From Pseudoscleropodium purum (lineage: Eukaryota; Streptophyta; Bryopsida; Hypnales; Brachytheciaceae): 64,000 bases of DNA. This document shows positions 54,552-64,000 of this stretch, one piece after another. Location of the stretch: the NCBI GenBank assembly GCA_963969395.1, contig OZ017799.1, forward strand, positions 17,796,501-17,860,500, read 5' to 3'. The notes below the pieces were generated by a model. That model saw nothing but the letters and a program-made list of their open reading frames with translations. It was not told where the DNA came from and searched no databases. Numbering within the stretch: position 1 is the stretch's first letter; every line of letters begins with the position of its first letter. Both the position numbers and the translations under genes were made by a program.

Positions 54552-54978
54552 TCCCACTCCAATCTACCTCACTCTCTCCTAGCCGCACGTCCCGTTCCTC
54601 ACGTTTTCTCTCCGATCTCAACCGGAATCAAAGCCTGCAGCACACAAACGCAGAAACTCTACAATGCGCGCTCAAGGTCAAGTTTGTAAAAGGGGGTGCA
54701 ACTGCGAAGGCTCTTCATTATATAGTCTCTGGACCCTTTCCGGTTAGGTCATCTTGAATCCGGTTCACCCATAATCTGGTCCTAGACCTAATCCGTGTTG
54801 CATTCCGTTTCCGTCGATAGTTACTCTTGACCGGATTAGATCTAAGAGGCCCACTACTTCATGTTCTGTGCTAGTTTTGAGTTTTCTTTCTTCACCTAAT
54901 CGGATCCGGTTCCCAAATGGCTAGTTTCCGTTCCTATTTTGGTGCATACTAAGAAAATCAAAATTTTAAGCTGCGACA
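53409..54978 (-). mobile_element. LTR10, partial LTR of the older subfamily
   Basis: On the minus strand this is the first 1,570 bp of an LTR, from TGTCGCAGC (54978) to a break in the coiled-coil part of the ORF, where LTR8 abuts. The rest is missing. The right flank is CACGG; the left flank was lost. Confidence 0.88.
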
Positions 54979-55263
54979 CACGGGGACTGATGTGGTCCGC
55001 ATGATCTAGGCGTCCGCCTTGACCCATCCGCCTATATATATGGGGAGGTGGACGGCTCATTCCGAATAGTTGTTCTCTTTTGGAGTGGGCGGACTAGTGC
55101 CTTGGAAGCTCTGCGCGCCCCTCCGCTTTGAGTGAGCAATTGTTGTGAGATTGTTATAAATTTTCACAAAGTTCACGCTTGTAAAATTTTAATTAATTGA
55201 TTAAATCAAAATTTTGGTTCTTAAGCTTTCTAATTGTTTCATTGTCTTTGCTTCCGCTTCATC
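54979..55263 (+). promoter_or_regulatory. Upstream region of the 55264 ORF
   Basis: It contains GGCGTCCGCC-type words, a TATA-like CTATATATATGGGG at about 55032 and an AT-rich leader. It resembles the layout upstream of the kinase-like and hAT genes (GC-rich block, TATA, AT-rich leader), but weaker. Confidence 0.4.
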
Positions 55264-55560
55264 ATGCCGAAAGATAGAACACCCAAAAAAAGTAGTCGAA
55301 AGGGAAGACCCCAATTGTTCGATTGGGATGTTTGGGCCGATTCATTGTGCGTGGGTGAACCGAGATGGGAAGAGGAACCAACAAAAGTGTGGGATTGCTC
55401 AATGTGCAAGAAGTATGTGAAAATGACTCACATTCAAAAATTTTGTCGACGTGAACGTATAGAGCACCAAGCACCACGTTGGGAAGGACAAATGTCTACA
55501 TGCCAAAGTGAGCATTTCAAACAACAATATACACAAGTGCATCGAGTTCTTGGCAAATAA
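55264..55560 (+). CDS. Small unrecognised basic protein with a CxxC motif (98 aa)
   Basis: Starts ATG at 55264 (MPKDRTPKKSSRKGRP) with a basic, Lys/Arg-rich N-terminus, then a Trp-rich acidic segment and CSMCKKYVKMTHIQKFC, which resembles the start of a BED-like zinc finger. It ends VHRVLGK at a TAA. I do not recognise a family. The context suggests it is the N-terminus of a transposon gene whose middle has been lost, with the RGG/YG-rich remnant at 55605-59820 as its tail. It could also be a stand-alone small ORF. Confidence 0.4.
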   Translation: MPKDRTPKKSSRKGRPQLFDWDVWADSLCVGEPRWEEEPTKVWDCSMCKKYVKMTHIQKFCRRERIEHQAPRWEGQMSTCQSEHFKQQYTQVHRVLGK

Positions 55561-56198
55561 AGCACCAAACCAAATATAATGAATTATAATGTTATGGCAA
55601 TGGTTTGAGCAGAGATTGTATTCCACAAGGACGTGGACTAGCGTACTGCTATAGGTCGAAATATGGAGAACTATACATGCACGGATGCCGTTATATATAC
55701 ACAATGGACGGGCGCAAGCGATTGCATGCCAGAGTGGTCCAATCGAGGTTATCTACAACAACCTTTAGTTGTTCTACGAGATGCTGAAGATGCGTGGTCA
55801 GATGACGATGATGACGTTGATATACAAGCGCCTATCACATTTGGAATTAGGCACGAGCAGATAGAAGAACAAGAACGAATTGAATTCGAACAACAAATGC
55901 AAGAAACAACACGCAGAAGCCTTTAAGATCGTAGACGGCAAGATAGGCATGGTGGGTCCTACGGACGTGAACATGGAATGCGAGGATCTAAACAAGGAAG
56001 AGGTGGTTCATACTCTGGTTACGATCCTCAAAATAGATATAAAGGTGGAAGAGGGAGCTATGGATCCACGCATTATGGTGGTTCAAGTGTAGTTGGTTCT
56101 GATTATGGCACTCCCCTTGAAATTGGCTCTTAAGGTGAAACAGGTAGCTATAGCAACACGCACTATGGTAGGTCTAGTGGATCTGATTCATATTATAC

Positions 56199-59100
56199 TA
56201 CGCTGTCGCAGCTTAAAATTTTGATTTTCTTAGTATACACCAAAATAGGAACGGAAACTAGTCATTAGGGAACCGGATCCGATTAGGTGGAGAAGGAAAA
56301 CTCAAAATTAGCACGGAACGTGAAGTAGTGGGCCCCTTGGATCTAATCCAGTCAGGAGTAGCTATCGACGAAAACGGAATGCAACACGGATAAGGTCTAG
56401 GACCGGATTATGATGATGAACCGGATAATGATGATAAACTGGATTCATGATGACGAAACCGGAAAGGATCCAGAGACTATATAAGGAGGAGCCTTCACTA
56501 TTGCACCCCCTTTTAGAAACTCGACCTTGAGAGCACGCGGTTGAGTTTTTGTGTTTGTGTACTGTTTGTTTCGATTCTGGTTGATATCGGAGAGAGAACG
56601 TGAGGAACGGGACGTGCGGCTAGGAGAGAGTGAGATAGATTGGAGTGGGAATGCCTCCGCTACGTAGGTCTAGACCAGCGAGTCCCTCTGGAGGCAAGGT
56701 GAAGCTCCGGAAAGTCATTCCGGTTATTCCCTCCATAGAGCCGGAAAAGTCTCAACTCATGGAGGATCTCACCTCTATGGGTTGCCTAGGGTTTGCCGAG
56801 AAACCCTGGGGTTTTAGGGAGGAGAGAATGGTCAAGGAGCTCCTCGGAAAGCTATTCAACTAGTTTGACAACACCGTGAGAGGAACTCTCATCCGCTGAA
56901 ACGAGGGAATATGGAGAGGTGTTTACGGTTTCCGGGCAGGAGGGTTAGGAATGGCAAACCGGAAGGATGAGTTTGTCCGCGGCAAGTTCCAGGGAGCCAT
57001 CAACCCGAAGGACGGATACGCGGTCGAGGATTGTGTGGATGACCGACACCGTCGGCTCCTGCAATTCTTGGTTCCGGTCCTTCACCCGGAAAAGCCGACC
57101 AGGGTGACGATCACCCTAGGCAACACGATTTTCAATGCCCTCAGTGGTACCCGGAAAGTGGACTGGACACGGATCATTTCCGATCTCGTGGCCCAGCTCG
57201 TTAGTAGAGTTGGGAAGAAAAGGGCCACTCTAGTGTGCCCTTACCTCTTCCACCTCTATCGGGAGAATCAAGTCCTCACCGACGCAGAGGAGAAGGTGTG
57301 GAAGACTCAAGAAGTCCTCCTGAAGTATGGGGAGTCGGAAACGGATGACGAGGCCGAATCCGATTCCGGGTCAGAACGGGAGTCGAGCGAGGAAGAAGAG
57401 GAGCCGATGCCGCCCATCAAGCGACAGAAGTTGACGCCTCCACACAAGTGCGGGACGCCTCCCGGTCACAACAAACCGGCCCCGGAAGAGAGACCGGAAG
57501 CCGAGAAGACCGTTTCCGGGGAAGAACCGGAAATGCAAGATCCGTTCAACGGTCTTATCAACCTCCTCTGCAACATCAGGGCGAATTGGGAGGTCAAGCA
57601 CAAGACGCTTGTGGCGATCGGAAAGTTGGTAGGTGCGCCACCGGACAGCAAGTTGGCAGAACAGGTGGCAGAGTGCATCACCAATCCGGAAGAGACCCGG
57701 AAACAGGAAGCGGAGATCCGCCGGTTGTAGGAGGAGGTGGACACCCTGAAGGCAACTCTCTTTGCCTATCGGGAAGACGTGACGGCCACCCGGAAGATGG
57801 CGGAGGAGACTCGGAAGATAGCCGAGCGAATCAAGGCGACCCTGGGAGAGACCGGAACGGCCGCCGCCAAAGCGAAGGTCTTCGATGAGAAGATCCACGA
57901 AGAGAAGAAACTATCCGGTTCCCGGATGGTCCGGATTCTCATCGACTTCGCTGAGCAGGTGGAGACGGCGATGGTGGAAGGGCGGAAGGCTGCAGACCGG
58001 ATTGAAGAAAGCAGCCGAAAGTTGACTGGAGCGACGTGCTCCAAGGGGATACATCTTTCGGACATCTCGCTGCTGGATATCTTTCCGGACGCGACCAATC
58101 CGAAGGATAGGAAGGATTGGACTCCCGAGTCCAAGAAGTCTACACGGGCTGAGACTCCGGGCACGAGAACGGATGTTACAATCGACCTGGAGTCTTCACC
58201 CGGATCTAACCCTGCGAAGGGGGAACGGAACCGGAACTTGAGTGAAGTCTTCGAGGCGCTGGTTCCGGAGATCGGAAGCCCGACAATAGGATCTAGAGTT
58301 GTAGAGTAGATAGGATTTTGATTTCAGTTAGGAGTAGGAGCGGATTCGGATCCGGATCCGGCTCAACAATATTAGGTTAGACCGGAAGTTAGATTAGGGT
58401 GGCGGCGGACCCCCACGGGTTTTCCGCTCCTTTTTGTACTTTTAGGGTTTTTACCCTTTGTATATAAATCGGTTTCCGCGATGGGAATTGGGAGTTTTTC
58501 ATTTTGCAAACTTCTTGTCCCTTTCTATTCTCTTCATTGTGTGTCTCTCTCCAGCGCAACAGGATTGTATGATGTGGAGTTAGGATAGTACGAGTTAGTT
58601 GGCAAGTGATTTCTCCCCTTGGTGTTTATTTTCCGATCCTAGGTGCATGTGAGTAGGTATCTAAAAGTTGGGAGTGAACTTAATTCCTCAGCACGTCTAG
58701 AGTTTGAGATTCCGGGTGAGAAAGCCGTTGTTAGACTAGGCGAGTAGGGAGGGATTCCTTAGCTGCGCTAGAACTTCCGAGTGGGAAATCCGGTCGAGTG
58801 TCCGATCTCCTGTGAGGTCTTACCGCCTTAGTTGGTAAACGGAAGAACTTTAGTTGATGTTGGAACGGACGGGTACACTTGTAACCACCTATCTTCGCAC
58901 GGATCGGAAGTAGCATCAAGGTCGTTGTAGTATGAGAGGGTCAAGTGTGGGGTCTTTGTGTGACCTACAACCCGGATTGCTATCTGGATTGTTGTGAAGG
59001 ACCAAACCGGATCCGGATTAGCTTAGGAGTTTAGGAAGTAGGACAGTGGGTCTTCAGCCACTATAAGTCACGGAAGGAGTGGTGGGCCTACCACTCTCAA

Positions 59101-59497
59101 ATGTAAGCGGCGACCCCTCAGATGGTGAAATAGAGGCAAAATCAAACCGGATAGGATTACGGATACATGATGACCATCCGGACCGGATTGTTCGGGACGG
59201 ATTTACAGAACCGGAAATTGTAAGATCCTGGGATTTGGATATTTGTACAGACCGGATAGTTAGTAGGACTGAAAGAAGGAGTAATCCGATCTATAGTTAT
59301 CCGGTGTGGTGGTATTTCTGGTTCTAGATCTAGGACCAGAAAGTAAGATTGAAATACTGACTGAGCTTAACTGCTTAATAGAGCTAGATACTTCACAAGA
59401 TCTCGTAGGTTCGATCTTTAGAGTCACTTAGTTATACTCTAGAGCGATTTTTGTGAATATAATGGGGAATTGACCTGCCCTGTGCTGCGACATACGC
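56199..59497 (+). mobile_element. LTR11, solo LTR (older subfamily)
   Basis: The LTR occupies 56204-59492 (3,289 bp); the target duplication TACGC lies at 56199-56203 and 59493-59497. It is not nested with another LTR. The ATGTGA element is absent (ATTGG instead). Confidence 0.94.
56651..58309 (+). pseudogene. LTR-encoded protein, LTR11 copy (three nonsense codons)
   Basis: Full length from the ATG at 56651 to the stop at 58309, without a net frameshift, but with TAG at 56861 (Gln), TGA at 56897 (Trp) and TAG at 57728 (Gln). All three are transitions of the kind produced by cytosine deamination. The stops differ from those in LTR4/LTR5, so this copy decayed independently. Acidic tract, KRQK and coiled coil remain visible. 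Confidence 0.85.
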
Positions 59498-59829
59498 CCA
59501 TTCAAGTGGGCTCCGAAGATAGTGGAAGAAGCCATGTAATCCCGTAGTATAGTTGCTCTCTTCACGGAAGCGCCCAATACTATCCGGGATCAACTAGAAG
59601 TGATTCATACGGGCATCATGGGGCCTCTTATTACATGGCTTCAAATGAAAGAGGATCAGAGCCTACTACTCCGGTTCCTCCTCCCACTTTTGGAGGTTCA
59701 AGTTATGGATAAGGAGGTGCACCGAGTGGATATCATAGAAACTACGGAGGTGGTTCGTTCATTAAAGTACAAAGAAGAGGCAGCGATCAACAATTTGAGT
59801 ACGATTCAGATTCCGAATAAAAAAACATG

Positions 59830-60829
59830 CAAGTATATAGTGAGCATGTATTTGTTCAATTTTCTCATTTTTACTCTCACGACAAGTATAGAGCACTAGA
59901 TTGGTAGAAGTAGTACAAAATTTTAAATGAATAGAACAATTTGAACAACAATTTTGTTCACTTTTTCAAAAAGTGTTGTGTAATAGTGTACACCAAGTAT
60001 GTATGTAGGTAAGCATATTGTTGAAGACATCATTGTATTATTTTATAATAGCGTTGATGTATAAGGCTATAAGCAACTTTGATAAATAATAAAAATATGA
60101 AGAAGAAATGTAACTTTGTAAGAGCCATATTATGTCTATTTTTGAATTCAGCATTTGAGGTTAAATATATACTAGCATGGTGTGTATTTTGAAATTATTG
60201 TTGTGTGTTCATTACATTTAGAAACTCGTAAATGGTATAAATGTATTTCTAATTAATCTATGAAAGATTGAATTATTTGAATATTTGAAATCTTTTTATT
60301 TTTCATTCAACGATTGCTAAAAACTAAAATGATTTCTTATTGGTATGAAGAAATGCCCAAATTAGACAATTAGTGGTTCTTCTTTAGATTCTATTTTCAA
60401 ATATGGAAGTTCACTGAAATGGTTTATTTATGGTTCTTTAATTGACAAGTACATTGATAGAATGCACCGAAAAAAAAAACATTATTAAATACAAGAGTTA
60501 ATCCTTCTCTTTATCTTTTCTATTTTTATTTAAAATTGCAAGTGCACCATTTATGAAAGACCTAGGGTCACAATAGGGACCTATGATGCAAGTCATTTGA
60601 AAATTTATAAGTAAATTACAAATCTTTGAAAAAATAAAAAACCACTTGATTTTAATTCCTCATCAATTTCTCTTTGTCTGAAAAATGAGAAAAAATATTC
60701 CCATCCAAAAAAATAGATGAAAAAAGCGGATCAGCTCTCAGATGCACCATTTTTGAGACTCCCAACCTACCTTAAGACTTGAAAACAAAATCAAATTTGA
60801 AACTCGTATAAAAAATATATATATTAGAG
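59830..60829. other. AT-rich spacer
   Basis: No credible gene. Strongly AT-rich with homopolymer runs; it ends where the CGGACG-type block upstream of kinase-like copy 2 begins. Confidence 0.65.
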
Positions 60830-61230
60830 CAATCCGTCCTTTGCCGTCTGATCAGTTTACACCAAATTTGTCCACCCGTGGCCGTTGAATCGGGCGGACA
60901 CCTAATCCGTCTGTCCTTGCCCGACGGATCGGGCGGACGCTAGATTTGTCCGCTCGTGGCCGTCCGATTGGGCGAACGGGGCTTTAGGGTTTCTAGGAGG
61001 TAGACGACCAATGCGTTTGCCACCTGCGGCCCGTTCGATCGGGCAGATGGTTTAGGGCTGTCCGATGGGGCGGATGCCAGATTTATCCGCCCATGGCCGT
61101 CCGATCAGGTGGACGGGGCTCTAGGGTTTCTAGGAGGCGGATGGCCGATGCATCCGCCACCTCAGCTCGTCCGATCAAGCGGACGATTTGGGGCCGTCCA
61201 CACCTTATAAGAAGGGTGGTCGGGCCATCC
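60830..61230 (+). repeat. GC-rich CGGACG block upstream of kinase-like copy 2
   Basis: Counterpart of 29160-29700. About three imperfect units of roughly 120 bp each contain a GGCCGTCCGATC-like segment, a telobox-like TAGGGTTT and GGCGGATG. A TATA-like TTATAAGAAG lies at about 61205, followed by the leader hairpin. Confidence 0.65.
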
Positions 61231-61237
61231 GCATTCT

Positions 61238-61329
61238 CACTTTTGCCTTGCCCCTTGTGAATGCAAGGTGGAGCGGAGAGCTTAGTGGTTCATCTTCCAT
61301 TGGCTCCTTTCATAGGCAAGGCAAAAGTG
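61238..61329 (+). promoter_or_regulatory. Leader hairpin upstream of kinase-like copy 2
   Basis: Perfect 15-nt inverted repeat: CACTTTTGCCTTGCC at 61238-61252 and GGCAAGGCAAAAGTG at 61315-61329, with a 62-nt loop, starting about 30 nt after the TATA-like motif, i.e. near the expected RNA 5' end. The stem and loop length are kept in copy 1. Confidence 0.55.
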
Positions 61330-61428
61330 GTTTATTGGGGCCCCCTTGTTGCCAATTTTTTTGACATTTGCACGTAGAATTGAAATTTAAATTAAAAAAT
61401 TTCATTTATATCAGTTTCATTTGTCACG

Positions 61429-62920
61429 ATGCCGAAGGAGATGAAGGTTGCGAAGCTAAAACATGGAGAGGGACCATCAAACTTAGAGGTAACTCGCCAA
61501 AGTCCTTCGGAAGAATGCACAAAATTCATGATTGAGCGCATCCTTAAATTTTTATGAATTGGAAACAACATTGTCTTTAGACAATAAGTACATCAGATAT
61601 CAAGAAGAGTGCGTGTCAAAATTCAAGATAAACATGACATAGATGTTGTTGGATGCATTGAATGTGGCGAAGTGGCATGACGAAATGCATAAAATATACT
61701 TCACCAAATGTTTGGAGAACAAGGTTCATGACGCTTTGTGGAATTCCAAAGTCATTTTGGTTAAATATGGCAAGGAATATCGACCCAATGACGCCCAGTT
61801 TAAAGAAGTGATTTTGAAAGTGGACTTATTTAGAGGGCGATGTGCTCCATTCGCCAAAAGGCACAATCGAGTTGGTTCAATTGGTTGGTAGAAAAGCAAT
61901 GATGGAGTTGCTGAAGCAGAAAGGACCAAACGGCACCTGATAGCACTTTCAGATACAGTACGCGTGATTCCTATTGATAATAGAAGGATGAGAGATGGAT
62001 ATGCAACGATTCGAAAAGTCCGTATTAAAGGATGTCCAGGAATACGTCCTTATTGAGAGTTTGTGGCAAAGAAATCCATTCACCACCAAACTCGACCCGA
62101 TCTTGTAAAGTTAGAACATCAAAACGAATCAATGGTTGTTCGAATTCCACATGCGGGGGTGATACGGTTTGCTACGGTGCATGGAACGACGTGTGAAGGT
62201 TATGTGTATTGGTGGAATGGTGGAACTCTTCGAGAAATGTTGAATATGGATAAAAACTATTCAGACAACATTCAAATCCGTTTGATGTATACGAATCCAA
62301 CCGAAGAAGAGGTTGTAAAAACTCACCGTTTAGGGCGATATCAGAAGAAGCGCACAGAGCTTACATGGGCCTTTATGCATATAATTTATGCAATGCATCT
62401 TGTTAGACATTTGCACAATGATCTTTCTCCGGACAACATCTTGTTGCATTTTTCAGAGGATGAGTCACGTGTGTACATTGGAGTTTGTGATTGGGACATG
62501 ACCACCTTAGCTTCTCAGCCAATGAAGTCTTTGTACACATTCACATCAGCAGATGAGATGAAACAGACTTTGCAGAGGAGATGGTGGGTGGATCCACGTA
62601 TTGCATATTTGCATAAAGCAGGTGCAGATGTGGAAGTCATTCCAATGTATTCACGTAAGTCGGAAGAGTATGCCATTCGAAAAATTGCTCGGTGGATGAA
62701 TAGAAAAAACATGTCAGAGGCATATTTCATCTTGCTACTTAAAACACCTAGTGCGACACAATTTACTTTTCACGACTTTGCAAAAGTGTTTTATGCTTAC
62801 TTAAAGCGCATTTCTTCGAAGAGTGACGATGAAAATACTAGTTTGGCCCATGTGATTACGCGATTTTCTAATACATATCGTTGGCCGATGCCAAATGAAC
62901 ATTTCCGCCATTTATATTAG
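61429..62920 (+). pseudogene. Protein-kinase-like gene copy 2
   Basis: ATG at 61429 opens the N-terminal block (KVAKLKHGEGPSNLEV) but the frame breaks after about 43 codons. A middle block reads MLLDALNVAKWHDEMHK (61643 on). The kinase-like block reads GYATIRKV, then a stop at about 62054 where copy 1 has Trp, then from 62063 an open 285-codon stretch: VAKK lysine, hinge YWWNGGTLREML, catalytic-loop-like HNDLSPDNILL (about 62414), CDWDM at the DFG position (about 62486) and the C-terminal lobe to RHLY. Predicted soluble, no membrane segment. It shares the upstream block, leader and 3' flank with copy 1, so the whole unit was duplicated. What it phosphorylated, if anything, is unknown. Confidence 0.72.
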
Positions 62921-64000
62921 ATTGGTAGTGCAGAAGTAGTAGTTGAATACTTGAATAGGTTATATAGGCATTAAAAATTAGTTTAGAAATATAGAGTTGG
63001 AATGAAAAAAATTATATGTACAATTAGTCAAATGTGCACAATGTATGGTATTCTACATTAAATTGAATACATTTTGCCCATATTGATTATGTTTGTATTT
63101 GTGTTGATCTTGATTTTTTAAATAGTATATATATATATTTGAAGTTACAAAATTTTTTAGTTTGCCTTCTGAAAATGAATTGGAATTTTTTCATAGTTTC
63201 AAGACTATCATGGACTCATGGTCAAACTTTATAATCTTTCAACTTATAAGAGACATTGTTTTAATTTTTTTTACTATGTAGTTGAATCCCTAGAAGACCA
63301 ACATGTGTTTTTGAGTAATATATAATTTTTGGGCATACGTGTGACTGTACATTTGCATATTTTGGGCTGAAATTTTTTAATAGAATGTGGGGAAGAGGAA
63401 TATCTTCCATATGCACAAATTTCATGACATTTGAAAATATGAGTCAAAAGTTATTGCATAGTATGTTGTTTGTTTCTCAACTCGGGCAGTCCAGAGCTCC
63501 GGGTAGATCTAAAAAAATGAATTTTTCAAGAAATAAAAATTTGAAATTGGTTCTTGAAATTTATATGTATTCAAAAACCTTAGAATCATTGCATTTCAAT
63601 AGTTGAGATAAAAGTTATGAGGCTTTTTAGTTTGCGGGCAGTCATAGAATCTTTACACCAAAAAAAACTTTGAAGTCCATTATTTTACTGAAATTTCAAT
63701 ATTTTTGAAAAATAATAATAATATTGGATGTATAATGTTTATAACAACAATTCACCATTTGGATTGAAAATTTTTAATTCTATAACTAATTTACTAACAA
63801 TTTAGTATTTTGAATCATTCTCTATTTCTTTCTATTTACTAATTTTTTCCTATATGTTGTACAACTCCAAATGATCTGAAAATTTTCATATGTGTAGCGA
63901 GCTTGCCTTGAAGAATGTATCTAGAGAAGCACAACCATTTTGGACATTTCTTCATAATGATCTAACCTTTTGAAGCGCAATTGCCCGTTTTTTTGTAGGG
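62921..64000. other. 3' flank of kinase-like copy 2 and AT-rich spacer
   Basis: 62921-63240 matches the flank of copy 1 (20590-20894, inverted). From 63241 to the window end I see AT-rich sequence only, with no supported gene. Confidence 0.65.

Larger units (their letters stand above)
55605..59820 (+). pseudogene. Decayed RGG/YG-rich reading frame, split by LTR11
   Basis: One frame from about 55663 reads an acidic patch (AWSDDDDDVD), a Glu/Gln-rich helix, then Gly/Arg/Tyr/Ser-rich sequence (RHGGSYGREHGMRG, GGRGSYGSTHYGGS) with stops at about 55924 and 56131. It continues in the same frame across the LTR11 target site TACGC to more Gly/Tyr-rich sequence with further stops, ending EYDSDSE at about 59820. 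Plant hAT transposases often end with an acidic patch and a Gly/Tyr-rich tail, so a decayed hAT C-terminus is possible but unproven. Confidence 0.5.

Overview
The window is repeat-dominated nuclear DNA from a land plant. The evidence is a Ty3/gypsy element of the non-chromoviral (Athila/Tat-like) type with a tRNA-Asp-type primer site, two plant-type chromovirus remnants, a plant hAT transposase (BED-like and DUF659-like regions), telobox motifs (AAACCCTA) and AT-rich spacers. I cannot place the lineage more closely, and I see no ordinary host gene, rRNA, tRNA or CRISPR array.

More than half of the window (about 34.5 kb) is one retrotransposon family present as eleven LTR copies. Each complete LTR is about 3.3 kb, starts TGTCGCAGC and ends GCTGCGACA. 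One full-length element (34111-46630, TSD CATAT) has both LTRs, a primer-binding site, gag, pol and a polypurine tract. The rest are solo LTRs: LTR1 7235-10520; LTR2 12057-18671 with LTR3 nested inverted inside it; LTR4 22186-28752 with LTR5 nested inverted; LTR8 46802-53408 with LTR9 nested inverted; a partial LTR10 53409-54978; and LTR11 56204-59492. Exact 5-bp target duplications bound LTR1, LTR3, LTR4, LTR5, LTR9, LTR11 and the full-length element. The unusual point is that every LTR carries its own protein gene of about 552 codons, with a TATA box in front and a second TATA motif behind. It is intact in LTR1, LTR3, LTR6, LTR7 and LTR9, and was intact in LTR2 before LTR3 landed in it. In the full-length element gag and pol share one frame and are separated by a single UGA.

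Layout: 1-4.7 kb, decayed chromovirus (protease to chromodomain) with a 312-bp hAT MITE in its RT. 4.7-7.2 kb, non-coding with a tandem repeat and a long TG/CA-alternating tract. 7.2-18.7 kb, LTR1, a spacer and the LTR2/LTR3 nest. 18.7-20.4 kb, a second chromovirus remnant on the minus strand. 20.4-34.1 kb, a region with a hAT-type terminus, a minus-strand protein-kinase-like gene split by LTR4/LTR5, a GC-rich CGGACG block, an AT-rich spacer, and a plus-strand hAT transposase. That transposase is split by the full-length element and cut off by LTR8. 46.8-55 kb, the LTR8/LTR9/LTR10 nest. 55-59.9 kb, a small zinc-finger-like ORF and a decayed RGG/YG-rich reading frame split by LTR11. 60.8-63.2 kb, a second kinase-like copy on the plus strand with the same GC-rich upstream block and leader hairpin.

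The most system-like candidate is the LTR-borne gene. Solo-LTR formation deletes gag-pol but leaves a complete promoter-ORF unit, so the family spreads a gene even as its retrotransposon body disappears. The second candidate is the hAT-associated kinase-like gene.
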